Shown: one piece after another, positions 35,471 to 43,969 of the stretch
How positions within the stretch are numbered: position 1 is the first letter of the stretch
How the letters are laid out: each line of letters starts with the position of its first letter
From: Streptomyces malaysiense
GTDB lineage: Bacteria > Actinomycetota > Actinomycetes > Streptomycetales > Streptomycetaceae
Assembly: GCF_000980885.2 (NCBI RefSeq)
Contig: NZ_LBDA02000036.1
Location: forward strand, 62,001-126,000
Length of the DNA: 64,000 nucleotides
Direction: 5' to 3'
Notes under the pieces: model-generated
What the model was told of the DNA's origin: nothing
Database searches by the model: none
The model's input: the letters and a program-made list of their open reading frames with translations, nothing else
Position numbers and translations under genes: made by a program

Positions 35471-36349
35471 ATGACGGAACTGTCCTCCTCCGGCCCGCGC
35501 GCCGCCCGGCGGCTGTTGCTGGTGCACGCGCACCCGGACGACGAGTCGATCAACAACGGCGCCACCATGGCCAAGTACGTGGCCGAGGGTGCCCATGTGA
35601 CCCTGGTCACCTGCACCCTGGGGGAGCGGGGCGAGTCCATCCCGCCCGAGCTGCGGCATCTGACCGGCGCCGCGCTCGGCGCGTACCGGCGCGGCGAGCT
35701 GGACGCCGCCCTCGGCGAGCTGGGTGTCACCGACGCCCGGCTGCTCGGCGGCGTCGGCCGCTACGGCGACTCCGGGATGATGGGCATCGCCGACAACGAG
35801 GACCCCGGCTGCTTCTGGCAGGCCGATGTGGACGAGGCCGCGGGACACCTCGTCGAGGTGATCCTGGAGATCCGCCCCCAGGTGCTCGTCACCTACGACG
35901 ACAACGGCGGCTACGGGCACCCGGACCACATCCAGGCCCACCGCGTCGCCATGCGCGCCGCCGATCTCGCTGCCGGGCGCGGGCACACGATCGACAAGAT
36001 CTACTGGATCCGCACCCCGCGCTCCGTCGCCGAGGACGCCTTCGCCCGGCTCCAGGACGAGCTGCCGTCCCTGCCCTTCGAGAAGAGCGCGGCCCTGGAC
36101 GACGTGCCCGGCGTGGTGGACGACGCGCGGGTCACCACCGCCGTCGACGGTACCGCCCACGCCGCCGCCAAGGCCGCCGCGATGCGCGCCCACGCCACCC
36201 AGGTCGAGGTCGCCGAGCCCTGGTTCGCGCTCTCGAACGAGCTGGCCCAGCCGCTGTTCACCACCGAGTACTACGAGTTGGTGCGCGGCACCGCCGTCCC
36301 CGGCGAGACCGACCTGTTCGCCGGGATCGCCGTCGGGGAGACGCCGTGA
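35471..36349 (+). CDS. mshB: N-acetyl-1-D-myo-inositol-2-amino-2-deoxy-alpha-D-glucopyranoside deacetylase (mycothiol biosynthesis)
   Basis: 292 residues, ATG at 35471. The LmbE/PIG-L fold signature HAHPDDES (zinc ligands H21 and D24, D23 as likely base) and the second motif YGHPDHIQAH (H150, H153) are intact. The spacing matches MshB rather than the mycothiol S-conjugate amidase. It removes the acetyl group from GlcNAc-Ins, the second committed step of mycothiol synthesis. It overlaps the next gene by GTGA and is followed by the same membrane-protein family as in mycobacteria. Confidence 0.93.
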   Translation: MTELSSSGPRAARRLLLVHAHPDDESINNGATMAKYVAEGAHVTLVTCTLGERGESIPPELRHLTGAALGAYRRGELDAALGELGVTDARLLGGVGRYGDSGMMGIADNEDPGCFWQADVDEAAGHLVEVILEIRPQVLVTYDDNGGYGHPDHIQAHRVAMRAADLAAGRGHTIDKIYWIRTPRSVAEDAFARLQDELPSLPFEKSAALDDVPGVVDDARVTTAVDGTAHAAAKAAAMRAHATQVEVAEPWFALSNELAQPLFTTEYYELVRGTAVPGETDLFAGIAVGETP

Positions 36350-36777
36350 GCGGCGCCCAGGGAGGCACCGGCACCCCGGGCCCGCTGCTCGCCCAGCCGC
36401 TGCGCCCGCCGACCCCCGGCCGGGCCCTCGCCCACATCGGACTCTTCCTGCTCGGTGCGCTCATCGCGATCGCCGGCGCCCTGGTACAGGCCGCCTGGTT
36501 CCCCGGCGGGCTGCTGCTCGCCCTCGCGGGCGCCGTCGGGGCGTTCCTCGGCGGTGCCTACGCCACCCGGTCCCGGGGTGGCGCGATGGCCCCGGCGGCG
36601 GGCTGGATCGTCACCGTCATCCTGCTCACCACCTCCCGCCCCGAGGGCGACTTCCTCTTCGGCGCGGGCGGCGGCTCCTATCTCTTCCTGTTCGGCGGCA
36701 TGGCCCTCGCTGTGATCTGTGCCACCCTCGGCGCGGTGCGGCAACCGCGCCCCGGCTCCGCCCGACTTGGGAAGTGA
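36346..36777 (+). CDS. DUF6113-like four-helix membrane protein
   Basis: 143 residues; GTG at 36346 overlaps the mshB stop (GTGA), so the two are translationally coupled. About four hydrophobic segments can be seen (ALAHIGLFLLGALIAIAGALV, LLLALAGAVGAFLGGAYA, PAAGWIVTVILLT, SYLFLFGGMALAVICA), with short polar ends. I recognise it as the small membrane protein that often follows mshB in actinobacteria (DUF6113, from memory). Its function is unknown. Confidence 0.8.
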   Translation: MSGAQGGTGTPGPLLAQPLRPPTPGRALAHIGLFLLGALIAIAGALVQAAWFPGGLLLALAGAVGAFLGGAYATRSRGGAMAPAAGWIVTVILLTTSRPEGDFLFGAGGGSYLFLFGGMALAVICATLGAVRQPRPGSARLGK

Positions 36778-36881
36778 CGTACCGCTTTCCGGTGCGGCCC
36801 ACGTGCGAGTTGGGTGTGGGTTTCCTCAGCGGTCAGGGGATGTACGCCAGAAGCGGCCAGTATGGTGGTGCGCGCCGCCGA

Positions 36882-36921
36882 GCCTCCCCCGCGCTCTCGA
36901 CCTCGTTCGAGTTGGGGGGAC
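36882..36921. other. Intergenic imperfect hairpin before the PG_binding_4 gene
   Basis: GCCTCCCCC ... CTCTCGA ... TTCGAG ... GGGGGGACC forms an interrupted stem with two paired blocks. Hairpins of this look are dispersed in Streptomyces intergenic regions, in my recollection. It lies about 55 bp before the next gene, which starts with TTG. Confidence 0.45.
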
Positions 36922-36975
36922 CGCCGAAGCAGTGAGGTCAGTGTCGGGCGGCGGAGCCAACTGGGAGAACCTGCC

Positions 36976-39192
36976 TTGAGTCGTGAAACTGACACTCCGT
37001 CCTCCGGGCCCAACGGGCGCGGCGGAGCCGCGTACCCGTCCGGCACCCCGCCGTACGGAACCCCCATGGCTTCCGACGACGGTGCGGACGCGGGCCGTTC
37101 GGGCGCGCGGTCCGAGGAACGCAAGACCGAGACCACGCTGACGACCCGGATCCGGATCAACATCCCCGGATCCCGGCCCATCCCGCCGGTCGTCGTGCGC
37201 AAGCCCGTCGCGGACGGCGAGTCCGCCGACGGCGAGCGGGACGACGCTCCCGCCGCCGAGGTGAGCGCCCCGGCCGCGCCGGCGCCCGCCCCCGAGGCCG
37301 CCGCGGCGCCCGCGGCCCCGGCCGAGGAGAAGACCAGCGACTGGTTCGCGCCCCGCAAGGCGGGCGCGCCCGCCAAGGGCGGCGCGAGCGCCAACGGGGC
37401 CGGGAACCCCGGCGGTTCCGGCGCCCCCGCCGGCGCGCCGGGCGCCCGCCCGGGTGCCCAGGGAACCGGGAACACGGCCGGTGGCACCGGCGCCCGCCCC
37501 GGTGGCGTGGTCGGCTCCATGAGTGTGCCCGGCCGCAACTCCGGCAAGACGAACGGCTCCGGCCTGCCCGGCGCCACCGGCGGCCCGGTGGCCCCCGGGC
37601 ACGGCGGCGGCACCGGCTCCTTCGACGTCACCGAGGCGCTGGCCGCGGGCCCGCTCGGCGGCGGCTCCCGTTCCCCCGACGCGAGCGGCGGCGAGCCGCG
37701 CCGCGACGACCTCCCGTACTTCACGGAGAACGGCACCGCGGGCGGCCAGGACCCGTTCGGCACCGCGGGAGCGGGCGGCGCGAACGGCATGGGCGGGCAG
37801 GGCGGCCAGGGCGGCCGGGGCGGCTCGCGGGGGCCCGCCGGGCCGACCGGCGGCCCGGTCACCGGCGACAGCCCGCTGCGGCCGGGCGCCGAGGGCCCCT
37901 TCGGGCATCAGGGCGCCGAGCGCGGCGCGCTCACGGGCATCGCCGACCTCGACGGGCCGGCCGGGGTGCCGGGCGCCGGGCTCGGCCCCGGTGGCGGGCT
38001 CAGCGACGACACCGCGATCCTCACCCCGCAGAAACCGGCCCCCGAACCGGGCACGCCCGGCTACCGGGCCCCCGACAACGTCTCCGGACACACCGTCACC
38101 AGCGGTATCCCGGTGGTCCCGGCCGGGAACGGCGCCCCGTTCGGCACCGGTGCTCCCGGCGGCCCCGGGGGCCCGGCCGCTCCGGCGGCGCCGAAGCCCG
38201 AGCCGGCCGCGGCCGCGCCCAAGGAGGCGGCCAAGCCGAAGAAGAAGGGCCGCAGCAAGCTGGTCCTGCTCTGCGTCGGCCTGGTCGTGCTCGCGGGCGG
38301 TGTCTACGGCGCCGGCCTGCTGATGAACCACACCGATGTCCCCAAGGGCACCACCGTGCTCGGCGTCGACGTCGGCGGCGGCACCCGCGACGACGCGGTC
38401 AAGAAGCTGGACGACGTGTTCGGCTCCCGGGTCACCAAGCCGCTGAAGCTCTCCGTGGGCGGCCGTACGGTCATGCTCACCCCGGCCAACGCCGGTCTCC
38501 AGTTCGACTTCCAGGCCACCGCGAGCGCGGCGGCCAAGAGCGACTACAACCCGGTCTCCGTGGTCGGCACGCTCTTCGGGCAACAGCGCGTGGTCGAGCC
38601 GGTCATGCCGGTGGACGAGGAGAAGCTCCAGGCCGCGCTCCAGCAGGCGGGCGGCGGCTCCGGCTCGGGCGCGGTGGTCGACGGCGGCATCACCTTCGAG
38701 GCGGGCAAGGCCGTGGCCGTGCACGGCAAGGCGGGTACGGCCATCGACGCGGCCCGCTCGACGCAGACGATCGAACAGGCCTTCCGTACCGAGGTGGAGA
38801 CGGGCGAGGCCGCGACGGTCACCGTGCCCACCGTCAAGCGGCAGCCGACGGTCTCCGACGCCGAGGTCGACCGCGAGATGAAGGAGTTCGCGGAGCCGGC
38901 GATGTCGGCCAAGGTGACCGTGATGACGGACTCCGCGCACGCGGTCGCGATGAGTCCGCAGAACTCGCTGTGGAAGTTCCTCCGTGTGACGGCTGTCAAC
39001 GGCAAACTGGTCGACAAGCCCGATCTGGCCGCTCTGAAGCAGTTGTACGGCAAGACCTTCGACGGCGTCCTCATCGCCCGCGGCAACGGCCAGAAGACGC
39101 CGGTCACGCCGCAGGACGTCTACGGCGCCCTGCGCCAGGCGCTGACGAGCAGGACCAACCGGGTCGCGGTCATCTCCACGAACCCGAACTGA
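36976..39192 (+). CDS. Membrane-anchored PG_binding_4 (VanW-associated) domain protein with long disordered N-terminus
   Basis: 738 residues. TTG at 36976 with GGGAG upstream gives MSRETDTPSSGPNGRGG. Residues 1 to about 425 are Gly/Ala/Pro rich and almost certainly disordered. A basic KKKGRSK patch and one membrane helix follow (about 428-450). The outer part has two repeats of the putative peptidoglycan-binding fold: GTTVLGVDVGGGTRDDAVKKL...LKLSVGGRTVMLTPANAGLQFD, and later ...KAVAVHGKAGTAIDAAR. I see neither a clear VanW nor a YkuD catalytic domain, so a structural cell-wall role is more likely than an enzymatic one. A strong terminator follows. Confidence 0.8.
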   Translation: MSRETDTPSSGPNGRGGAAYPSGTPPYGTPMASDDGADAGRSGARSEERKTETTLTTRIRINIPGSRPIPPVVVRKPVADGESADGERDDAPAAEVSAPAAPAPAPEAAAAPAAPAEEKTSDWFAPRKAGAPAKGGASANGAGNPGGSGAPAGAPGARPGAQGTGNTAGGTGARPGGVVGSMSVPGRNSGKTNGSGLPGATGGPVAPGHGGGTGSFDVTEALAAGPLGGGSRSPDASGGEPRRDDLPYFTENGTAGGQDPFGTAGAGGANGMGGQGGQGGRGGSRGPAGPTGGPVTGDSPLRPGAEGPFGHQGAERGALTGIADLDGPAGVPGAGLGPGGGLSDDTAILTPQKPAPEPGTPGYRAPDNVSGHTVTSGIPVVPAGNGAPFGTGAPGGPGGPAAPAAPKPEPAAAAPKEAAKPKKKGRSKLVLLCVGLVVLAGGVYGAGLLMNHTDVPKGTTVLGVDVGGGTRDDAVKKLDDVFGSRVTKPLKLSVGGRTVMLTPANAGLQFDFQATASAAAKSDYNPVSVVGTLFGQQRVVEPVMPVDEEKLQAALQQAGGGSGSGAVVDGGITFEAGKAVAVHGKAGTAIDAARSTQTIEQAFRTEVETGEAATVTVPTVKRQPTVSDAEVDREMKEFAEPAMSAKVTVMTDSAHAVAMSPQNSLWKFLRVTAVNGKLVDKPDLAALKQLYGKTFDGVLIARGNGQKTPVTPQDVYGALRQALTSRTNRVAVISTNPN

Positions 39193-39218
39193 CCCCCTCC
39201 CGCCCGGACGCCCGACGC

Positions 39219-39253
39219 GTGCGGGCCCGCCCCAGGACGGGGCGGGCCCGCAC
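39219..39253. terminator. Terminator after the PG_binding_4 gene
   Basis: GTGCGGGCCCGCCCC (39219-39233) and GGGGCGGGCCCGCAC (39239-39253) form a perfect 15-bp stem with a five-base loop, 26 bp after the stop codon. There is no T-run. Confidence 0.82.
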
Positions 39254-39560
39254 CGTCTCACGCGGTCGGGGACGCGTGACGCAGTACAGGGCCAGGCAGC
39301 CCCTGACGCTCTGGACGGAGACGGCGCCCGACGACGTGGTCCGGCGCGACGGGGCCGCCCGCGCCGGGGCGGCGGACACGAGACCGGTGAGGGCGACCGC
39401 GGCGGTGGCGGCACCGGCGCCGCCGTGCCACCGGATTCGCGCCGGGCCGCCGGAGCCGGCCGGCACCGGGCGACGGGTCCGGGCAGGCACCTGACATGAC
39501 AACTGTCATGTGTCTCCCAGGACCTCCGACACTGCCTGGCACCCTCCCCCTACCGGCACG
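39254..39560. promoter_or_regulatory. Upstream region of the ABC-2/two-component operon
   Basis: About 300 bp without a confident gene. On the minus strand a frame from 39502 to 39170 resembles a small secreted protein but has a TTG start, no ribosome binding site and overlaps the terminator. A near-perfect operator lies at 39494-39511, 50-67 bp before the ATPase start. Confidence 0.5.
39494..39511. promoter_or_regulatory. Operator candidate, ACATGACA-N2-TGTCATGT
   Basis: Perfect 8-bp arms with a two-base spacer (AC). It stands alone in front of an operon that encodes its own NarL/DesR-type response regulator, which makes autoregulation the simplest explanation. Confidence 0.6.
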
Positions 39561-40502
39561 ATGGACGGCATGACGACGACAGCGGTACCGGCCACCTCCA
39601 CCGCCGAGGTGGTCGGGTTCGACCAGGTGACCAAGACGTACGGGACGGTGCGGGCCGTCGACGGGCTCTCGCTGCGGCTGCACCCCGGGGAGACCGTGGC
39701 CCTGCTCGGCCCGAACGGCGCGGGCAAGTCCACCACGCTCGACCTGCTCCTCGGCCTCAAGCAGCCCGACGCCGGCACGGTGTCCGTGTTCGGCACCAGC
39801 CCGCGCGAGGCGATCGTGGCCGGGCGGGTCGGGGCCATGCTGCAGAGCGGCGGCCTGATGGACGACGTCACGGTGGCCGAGCTGGTCAGGCTGTCCTGCT
39901 CCCTGCACCCGCGGCCGTACAAGGCGACCGACGTGATGGCCCGCGCCGGCATCGCGCAGATCGCCGACCGCAAGGTCAACAAGCTCTCCGGCGGCCAGGC
40001 CCAGCGCGTCCGCTTCGCCCTCGCCACCGCGGGTGACAGCGACCTGATCATCCTGGACGAGCCGACCACCGGCATGGACGTCTCCGCCCGCCAGGCCTTC
40101 TGGTCCACCATGCGCGAGCAGGCCGACCAGGGCCGCACCGTCCTGTTCGCCACGCACTACCTCGAAGAGGCCGACGCCATCGCCGACCGGGTCCTGGTGC
40201 TGCACCGCGGCCGGCTCCTCGCCGACGGCACCGCCGCCGAGATCAAGGCCCGCGCGGGCGCCCGGCGGATCGCCTTCGACCTGGAGGGCGCCTTCGACGC
40301 CGCCGCCCTGCGCGCCCTGCCCTTCCTGACCGGCATCGACGTGTCCGGGCAGACCGTGCGCATCCAGTCCTCCGACGCCGACGCCACCGTGCACGCCCTG
40401 TACGGCCTCGGCGTCTACCCCCGCAACCTCGAGGTCGCCGGCCTCGGCCTGGAACAGGCGTTCGTCGCCATCACGGAGGCCGAGGAGGCCAAGCAGTCAT
40501 GA
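39561..40502 (+). CDS. ABC-2 type exporter ATPase
   Basis: 313 residues from ATG at 39561; ATG at 39570 is an equally possible start, and neither has a good Shine-Dalgarno sequence, so the mRNA may be leaderless. Walker A GPNGAGKST, signature LSGGQAQR, Walker B LIILDEP, and the H loop FATHYLEEAD are those of the DrrA/CcmA drug-exporter class. The C-terminal domain (about 75 residues) is typical of DrrA. It forms an exporter with the permease encoded next (ATGA overlap), probably for a hydrophobic or antimicrobial compound. Confidence 0.9.
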   Translation: MDGMTTTAVPATSTAEVVGFDQVTKTYGTVRAVDGLSLRLHPGETVALLGPNGAGKSTTLDLLLGLKQPDAGTVSVFGTSPREAIVAGRVGAMLQSGGLMDDVTVAELVRLSCSLHPRPYKATDVMARAGIAQIADRKVNKLSGGQAQRVRFALATAGDSDLIILDEPTTGMDVSARQAFWSTMREQADQGRTVLFATHYLEEADAIADRVLVLHRGRLLADGTAAEIKARAGARRIAFDLEGAFDAAALRALPFLTGIDVSGQTVRIQSSDADATVHALYGLGVYPRNLEVAGLGLEQAFVAITEAEEAKQS

Positions 40503-41236
40503 ACTCCCTCATCAAGCTCGAACTGATCCGCGCCCTGCGGAACAAGAAGTTCCTGTTCTTCTCGGTGATCTACCCGGCGGTCCTCTTCCTGATCATCGCG
40601 GGCAACGCCGACGACACCAAGATCGACGGCACCGGGCTGACCCTGGCGACGTACATGATGGTCTCCATGGCCTCCTTCGGCGCCCTGACCGCCGTACTGA
40701 TGGGCAACAGCGAGCGCATCGCCAAGGAACGGGAGAGCGGCTGGGTACGGCAGCTGCGGCTGACCCCGCTGCCCGGACGCGGCTACGTCCTCGCCAAGAC
40801 CGCCGGCGCCGCCGTGGTGAGCCTGCCGTCCATCGTGGTGGTCTTCCTGGCCGCCGCCGTGATCAAGGACGTACGGCTGGACGCCTGGCAGTGGCTCGCG
40901 CTCACCGGGGTCATCTGGGCCGGCAGCCTGGTCTTCGCCGCGCTCGGCGTGGCCATCGGCTACCTCGCCTCCGGGGACGCGGTCCGTCCCATCACCATGA
41001 TCGTGTACTTCGGCCTGTCGATCCTCGGCGGCCTGTGGATGCCCTCGACCACCTTCCCGCAGTTCCTCCAGGACATCGCCAAGTGGCTGCCCACCCACGC
41101 GTACGCGGCGCTGGGCCGGGCGGTCGAGCAGAGCCAGGCCCCGCACACCACGGACATCGCCCTCCTCGCCGTGTACTTCGTCCTCTTCGCGGGCGGCGCG
41201 GCCTGGCTGTACCGGAAGGACACGCTGAAGGCGTGA
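40499..41236 (+). CDS. ABC-2 type exporter permease
   Basis: 245 residues, ATG at 40499 overlapping the ATPase stop. Six hydrophobic segments are arranged as in the DrrB/ABC-2 family, with the conserved ESGWVRQLRLTPLP region between helices 2 and 3 and LSILGGLWMPSTTFPQFLQDIAKWLPTHA toward the end. It partners with the upstream ATPase. The next gene, a sensor kinase, overlaps it by GTGA. Confidence 0.92.
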   Translation: MNSLIKLELIRALRNKKFLFFSVIYPAVLFLIIAGNADDTKIDGTGLTLATYMMVSMASFGALTAVLMGNSERIAKERESGWVRQLRLTPLPGRGYVLAKTAGAAVVSLPSIVVVFLAAAVIKDVRLDAWQWLALTGVIWAGSLVFAALGVAIGYLASGDAVRPITMIVYFGLSILGGLWMPSTTFPQFLQDIAKWLPTHAYAALGRAVEQSQAPHTTDIALLAVYFVLFAGGAAWLYRKDTLKA

Positions 41237-42435
41237 GCACCATGACGGAAGACCCGAAGGCGGCCGGGGCGCGGCCGGAGACGCAGGTGCGGATCGGACA
41301 GGGCGTGCAGGGCCGGCGCGAGCTGCTGGTGAAGGGGCTGTGGATCTGCGTCTGGCTGGTCTTCCTCAGCTCCCCGATCCAGGACCTGACCGGCGGCCGG
41401 CACACCACGGCCGGCACCGTGGCGGGCGCGGTCGGCCTCACCGTCTTCGTGGGCGCGTACCTGACACTGGTCTTCCGGCAGATGGGGCGGCCCTTCTCGC
41501 CGTGGGCCGTGGCGCTGCTGCTCGGCACCCTCCTCGTGCTCGCGCCCGCCCTGACCTACGGCCTCGGCACCCGGTGGAGCGGGCTGTTCGTCTACCTGTC
41601 GGTGGCCTGCGGGGCGACCCTGCCGCTGCGCCTGGCGTACTGGGCGATCCCGGGTTCCGCCGTCGCGATGTACCTGGTCGGACTGCGCTGGGGCGTCTAC
41701 TCGGTCGACAACGACATGCTGATGGTCGTGCTCATCGGGTTCGCCATGGTCGGCGTGAGCCAACTGGTGCGCACCACGATCGAGTTGCGCAAGGCACGGG
41801 CCACCGTCGCCCAGCTCGCCGCCAACGAGGAGCGGCTGCGTCTCGCCCGCGACCTGCACGACCTGCTGGGCCACTCGCTCTCCCTGATCACGCTCAAGAG
41901 CGAGCTGGCCGGGCGGATGCTGCCCGATCACCCCGACAGGGCCGCCCAGCAGGTCGGCGACATCGAACAGGTCAGCCGCCAGGCCCTGGTGGACGTCCGG
42001 GAGGCCGTCACCGGCTACCGGCGCCCCCGGCTCGTCGTCGAGCTGGCCGGCACCCAGGTGGCCCTCACGGCCGCGGGCGTGGCGGCCGAGCTGCCGCCCG
42101 AGCCCGACCTCTCCGGGGTGCCCGAGGAGGCCGAGTCGGCGCTCGCCTGGGCGCTGCGCGAGGCGGTCACCAACGTGGTGCGGCACAGCGGCGCCGACCG
42201 GTGCGCCGTACGGCTCACGCACCGCCAGACGCTGGACGGGCCGATGCTCGAACTCGCCGTCGAGGACAACGGATCGGGCACCGGCAACGGCGGCTTCGGC
42301 AACGGCCTGACCGGGCTGACCGAACGCCTGGAGAAGGCCGGCGGGACGCTGGAGGCGGGCCGGGCCAGGCATGGCTTCCGGCTGGTCGCCCGCGTGCCCG
42401 CGGGCCCCGCGGGGGACGTAGGATCCGGGGCATGA
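41233..42435 (+). CDS. DesK/NarL-type sensor histidine kinase
   Basis: 400 residues from GTG at 41233 (GTGA overlap with the permease stop); ATG at 41242 is an alternative. There are five or six membrane segments between residues 33 and 180 with little outside the membrane, suggesting sensing in or at the membrane. The HisKA_3 box is RLARDLHDLLGHSLSL with phosphorylation site H209. The HATPase domain has WALREAVTNVVRHSGA (N box) and ends near GLTGLTERLEKAGGTL. Kinases like this next to ABC-2 exporters often respond to the exported compound or membrane damage. Confidence 0.92.
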   Translation: MSTMTEDPKAAGARPETQVRIGQGVQGRRELLVKGLWICVWLVFLSSPIQDLTGGRHTTAGTVAGAVGLTVFVGAYLTLVFRQMGRPFSPWAVALLLGTLLVLAPALTYGLGTRWSGLFVYLSVACGATLPLRLAYWAIPGSAVAMYLVGLRWGVYSVDNDMLMVVLIGFAMVGVSQLVRTTIELRKARATVAQLAANEERLRLARDLHDLLGHSLSLITLKSELAGRMLPDHPDRAAQQVGDIEQVSRQALVDVREAVTGYRRPRLVVELAGTQVALTAAGVAAELPPEPDLSGVPEEAESALAWALREAVTNVVRHSGADRCAVRLTHRQTLDGPMLELAVEDNGSGTGNGGFGNGLTGLTERLEKAGGTLEAGRARHGFRLVARVPAGPAGDVGSGA

Positions 42436-43046
42436 CGAGCACGATCAGGGTCCTGCTGGCCGAGGACCAGTCCATGGTCCGCGAGGCGCTGGCCGCGCTG
42501 CTCGGACTGGAGGACGACATCGAGGTCGTCGCCCAGGTCGCCCGCGGGGACGAGGTGCTCGCCGCGGTCGGGGCGCACGACGTGGACGTGGCCCTGCTGG
42601 ACATCGAGATGCCGGGCCGCACCGGCATCGAGGCCGCGGCCGAGGTCCACCGGGACTTCCCCCGGGTCAAGCTGGTGGTGCTGACCACCTTCGGGCGGCC
42701 CGGCTATCTGCGCGGCGCCATGGAGGCCGGCGCCGACGCCTTCCTCGTCAAGGACGCACCGGCGGCCCAACTCGCCGCCGCCGTGCGCAAGGTGCTCGCC
42801 GGGGAGCGGGTCATCGACCCCACGCTGGCCGCCGCCGCGCTCGCCGAGGGCGCGAACCCGCTCACCGAACGCGAGCGCGAGGTGCTGCGCGCCGCGGCCG
42901 ACGGCTCCACCAACGCCGAACTGGCCAGGGCCCTGCACCTGTCCCAGGGCACGGTCCGCAACTACCTCTCCACGGCCATCCAGAAGCTCGCCGTCCGCAA
43001 CCGGGCGGAGGCGGTGCGCACCGCGCGGGAGAAGGGCTGGCTGTAG
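42432..43046 (+). CDS. NarL/DesR-family response regulator
   Basis: 204 residues, ATG at 42432 overlapping the kinase stop (ATGA). The receiver domain has LAEDQSMVREAL, phosphorylation site D57 in VALLDIEMPG, and K near VKDAPA. The LuxR-type helix-turn-helix is NPLTEREREVLRAAADGSTNAELARALHLSQGTVRNYLSTAIQKL. It probably controls the four-gene exporter operon through the palindrome at 39494-39511. Confidence 0.93.
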   Translation: MTSTIRVLLAEDQSMVREALAALLGLEDDIEVVAQVARGDEVLAAVGAHDVDVALLDIEMPGRTGIEAAAEVHRDFPRVKLVVLTTFGRPGYLRGAMEAGADAFLVKDAPAAQLAAAVRKVLAGERVIDPTLAAAALAEGANPLTEREREVLRAAADGSTNAELARALHLSQGTVRNYLSTAIQKLAVRNRAEAVRTAREKGWL

Positions 43047-43063
43047 GCCACCCGCGGGGAAGG

Positions 43064-43930
43064 TCAGTTGAGCTTGGCGCGCGCGGTGCGGGCCTGGTGC
43101 CGCACCTGTTCGGCGGCCGGCTCGTCCACGACCTCGATCAGCTCGGCGTACGCGTCCAGTTCGTCCGCCCCGGCCGTGAACTGGCCGCGCTGCACCAGCA
43201 GTTGCCCGCGCTCGTAGCGCAGCCGGGCCGGGTGGGCCGGGATCAGCAGCGACAGCTCCACGGCGCGCAGCGCCACGTCCGAGCGCTCGGGACGGGCCGC
43301 GGCCCACGCGCGGACGTTGTTCAGGATGCGCCGGACGACCTCCAGCGGGGGAGCGGGCTCCAGCATCCCGGGGGCGGGCGGGGCGCCGGTCGCCCCGACC
43401 ACGAGCAGCTCGGCGTCCGGCCCGGTGAGCACCCGCCCGCCCTCGAAGGGGTCGGCCAGCACCTGCTCCCCGGCCGGGCCGAAACCGACCACGAAGTGTC
43501 CCGGCAGCGCGACCCCGTGCACCGGGGCGCCGGCCCGCCGGGCCACCTCCAGCCACACCACCGACAGCAGGATCGGCAGGCCGCGCCGGCGCCGCAGCAC
43601 CTCGTGCAGCAGCGAGGACTCCAGCCGCTGGTAGTCGCCGGGCGTGCCGTGGAACCCGTAGCGCCCGCCGAGCAGCCGCCGTACCGCCTCGGCCCAGGCG
43701 TGCGGTCCGCCGGGCCGGTACGGCAGCTCGCCCGCGAGCCGGTCCAGTTCCGCCTGCGCGGCGTCGGTCCCGGCCTCGTCCAGCGAGCCGTCCGTCTCCG
43801 CGCCGATCAGCAGGCACAGTGCCGCGAGGTCCGGCCGCTCCGACCGGGCCTCTTCGGCGAACCGCGCCCGCACCTCGGCGGACCGCTCGGGCGGGGGCGG
43901 GTACGGGGGCGGCAGGTACGGGTGGGGCAT
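43064..43930 (-). CDS. SirB1/transglutaminase-like family protein
   Basis: 288 residues from ATG at 43930; a GTG at 43963 would add 11 residues but has no ribosome binding site. It has the SirB1 N-terminal pattern: LLHEVLRRRRGLPILLSVVWLEVARRAGAPVHGVALPGHFVVGF, followed by DPFEGGRVL and a C-terminal TPR-like region (LRYERGQLLVQRGQFTAGADELDAYAEL). The family has a transglutaminase-like fold; the catalytic Cys of true transglutaminases is not evident here. Its biochemical role is unknown. It is downstream of the GNAT gene on the same strand. Confidence 0.85.
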   Translation of the reverse strand: MPHPYLPPPYPPPPERSAEVRARFAEEARSERPDLAALCLLIGAETDGSLDEAGTDAAQAELDRLAGELPYRPGGPHAWAEAVRRLLGGRYGFHGTPGDYQRLESSLLHEVLRRRRGLPILLSVVWLEVARRAGAPVHGVALPGHFVVGFGPAGEQVLADPFEGGRVLTGPDAELLVVGATGAPPAPGMLEPAPPLEVVRRILNNVRAWAAARPERSDVALRAVELSLLIPAHPARLRYERGQLLVQRGQFTAGADELDAYAELIEVVDEPAAEQVRHQARTARAKLN

Positions 43931-43969
43931 GGCGGGTTCTCGCCCTTCCGGGAAGGTGTCCACGACTGT

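Noticed and set aside
35059..35730. Longer N-terminal extension of the S9 peptidase up to 35730
   Set aside because: It would run through the divergent 64-residue gene and the mshB start; MTTESDSFPRRHARTQRF is a normal N-terminus for the family.
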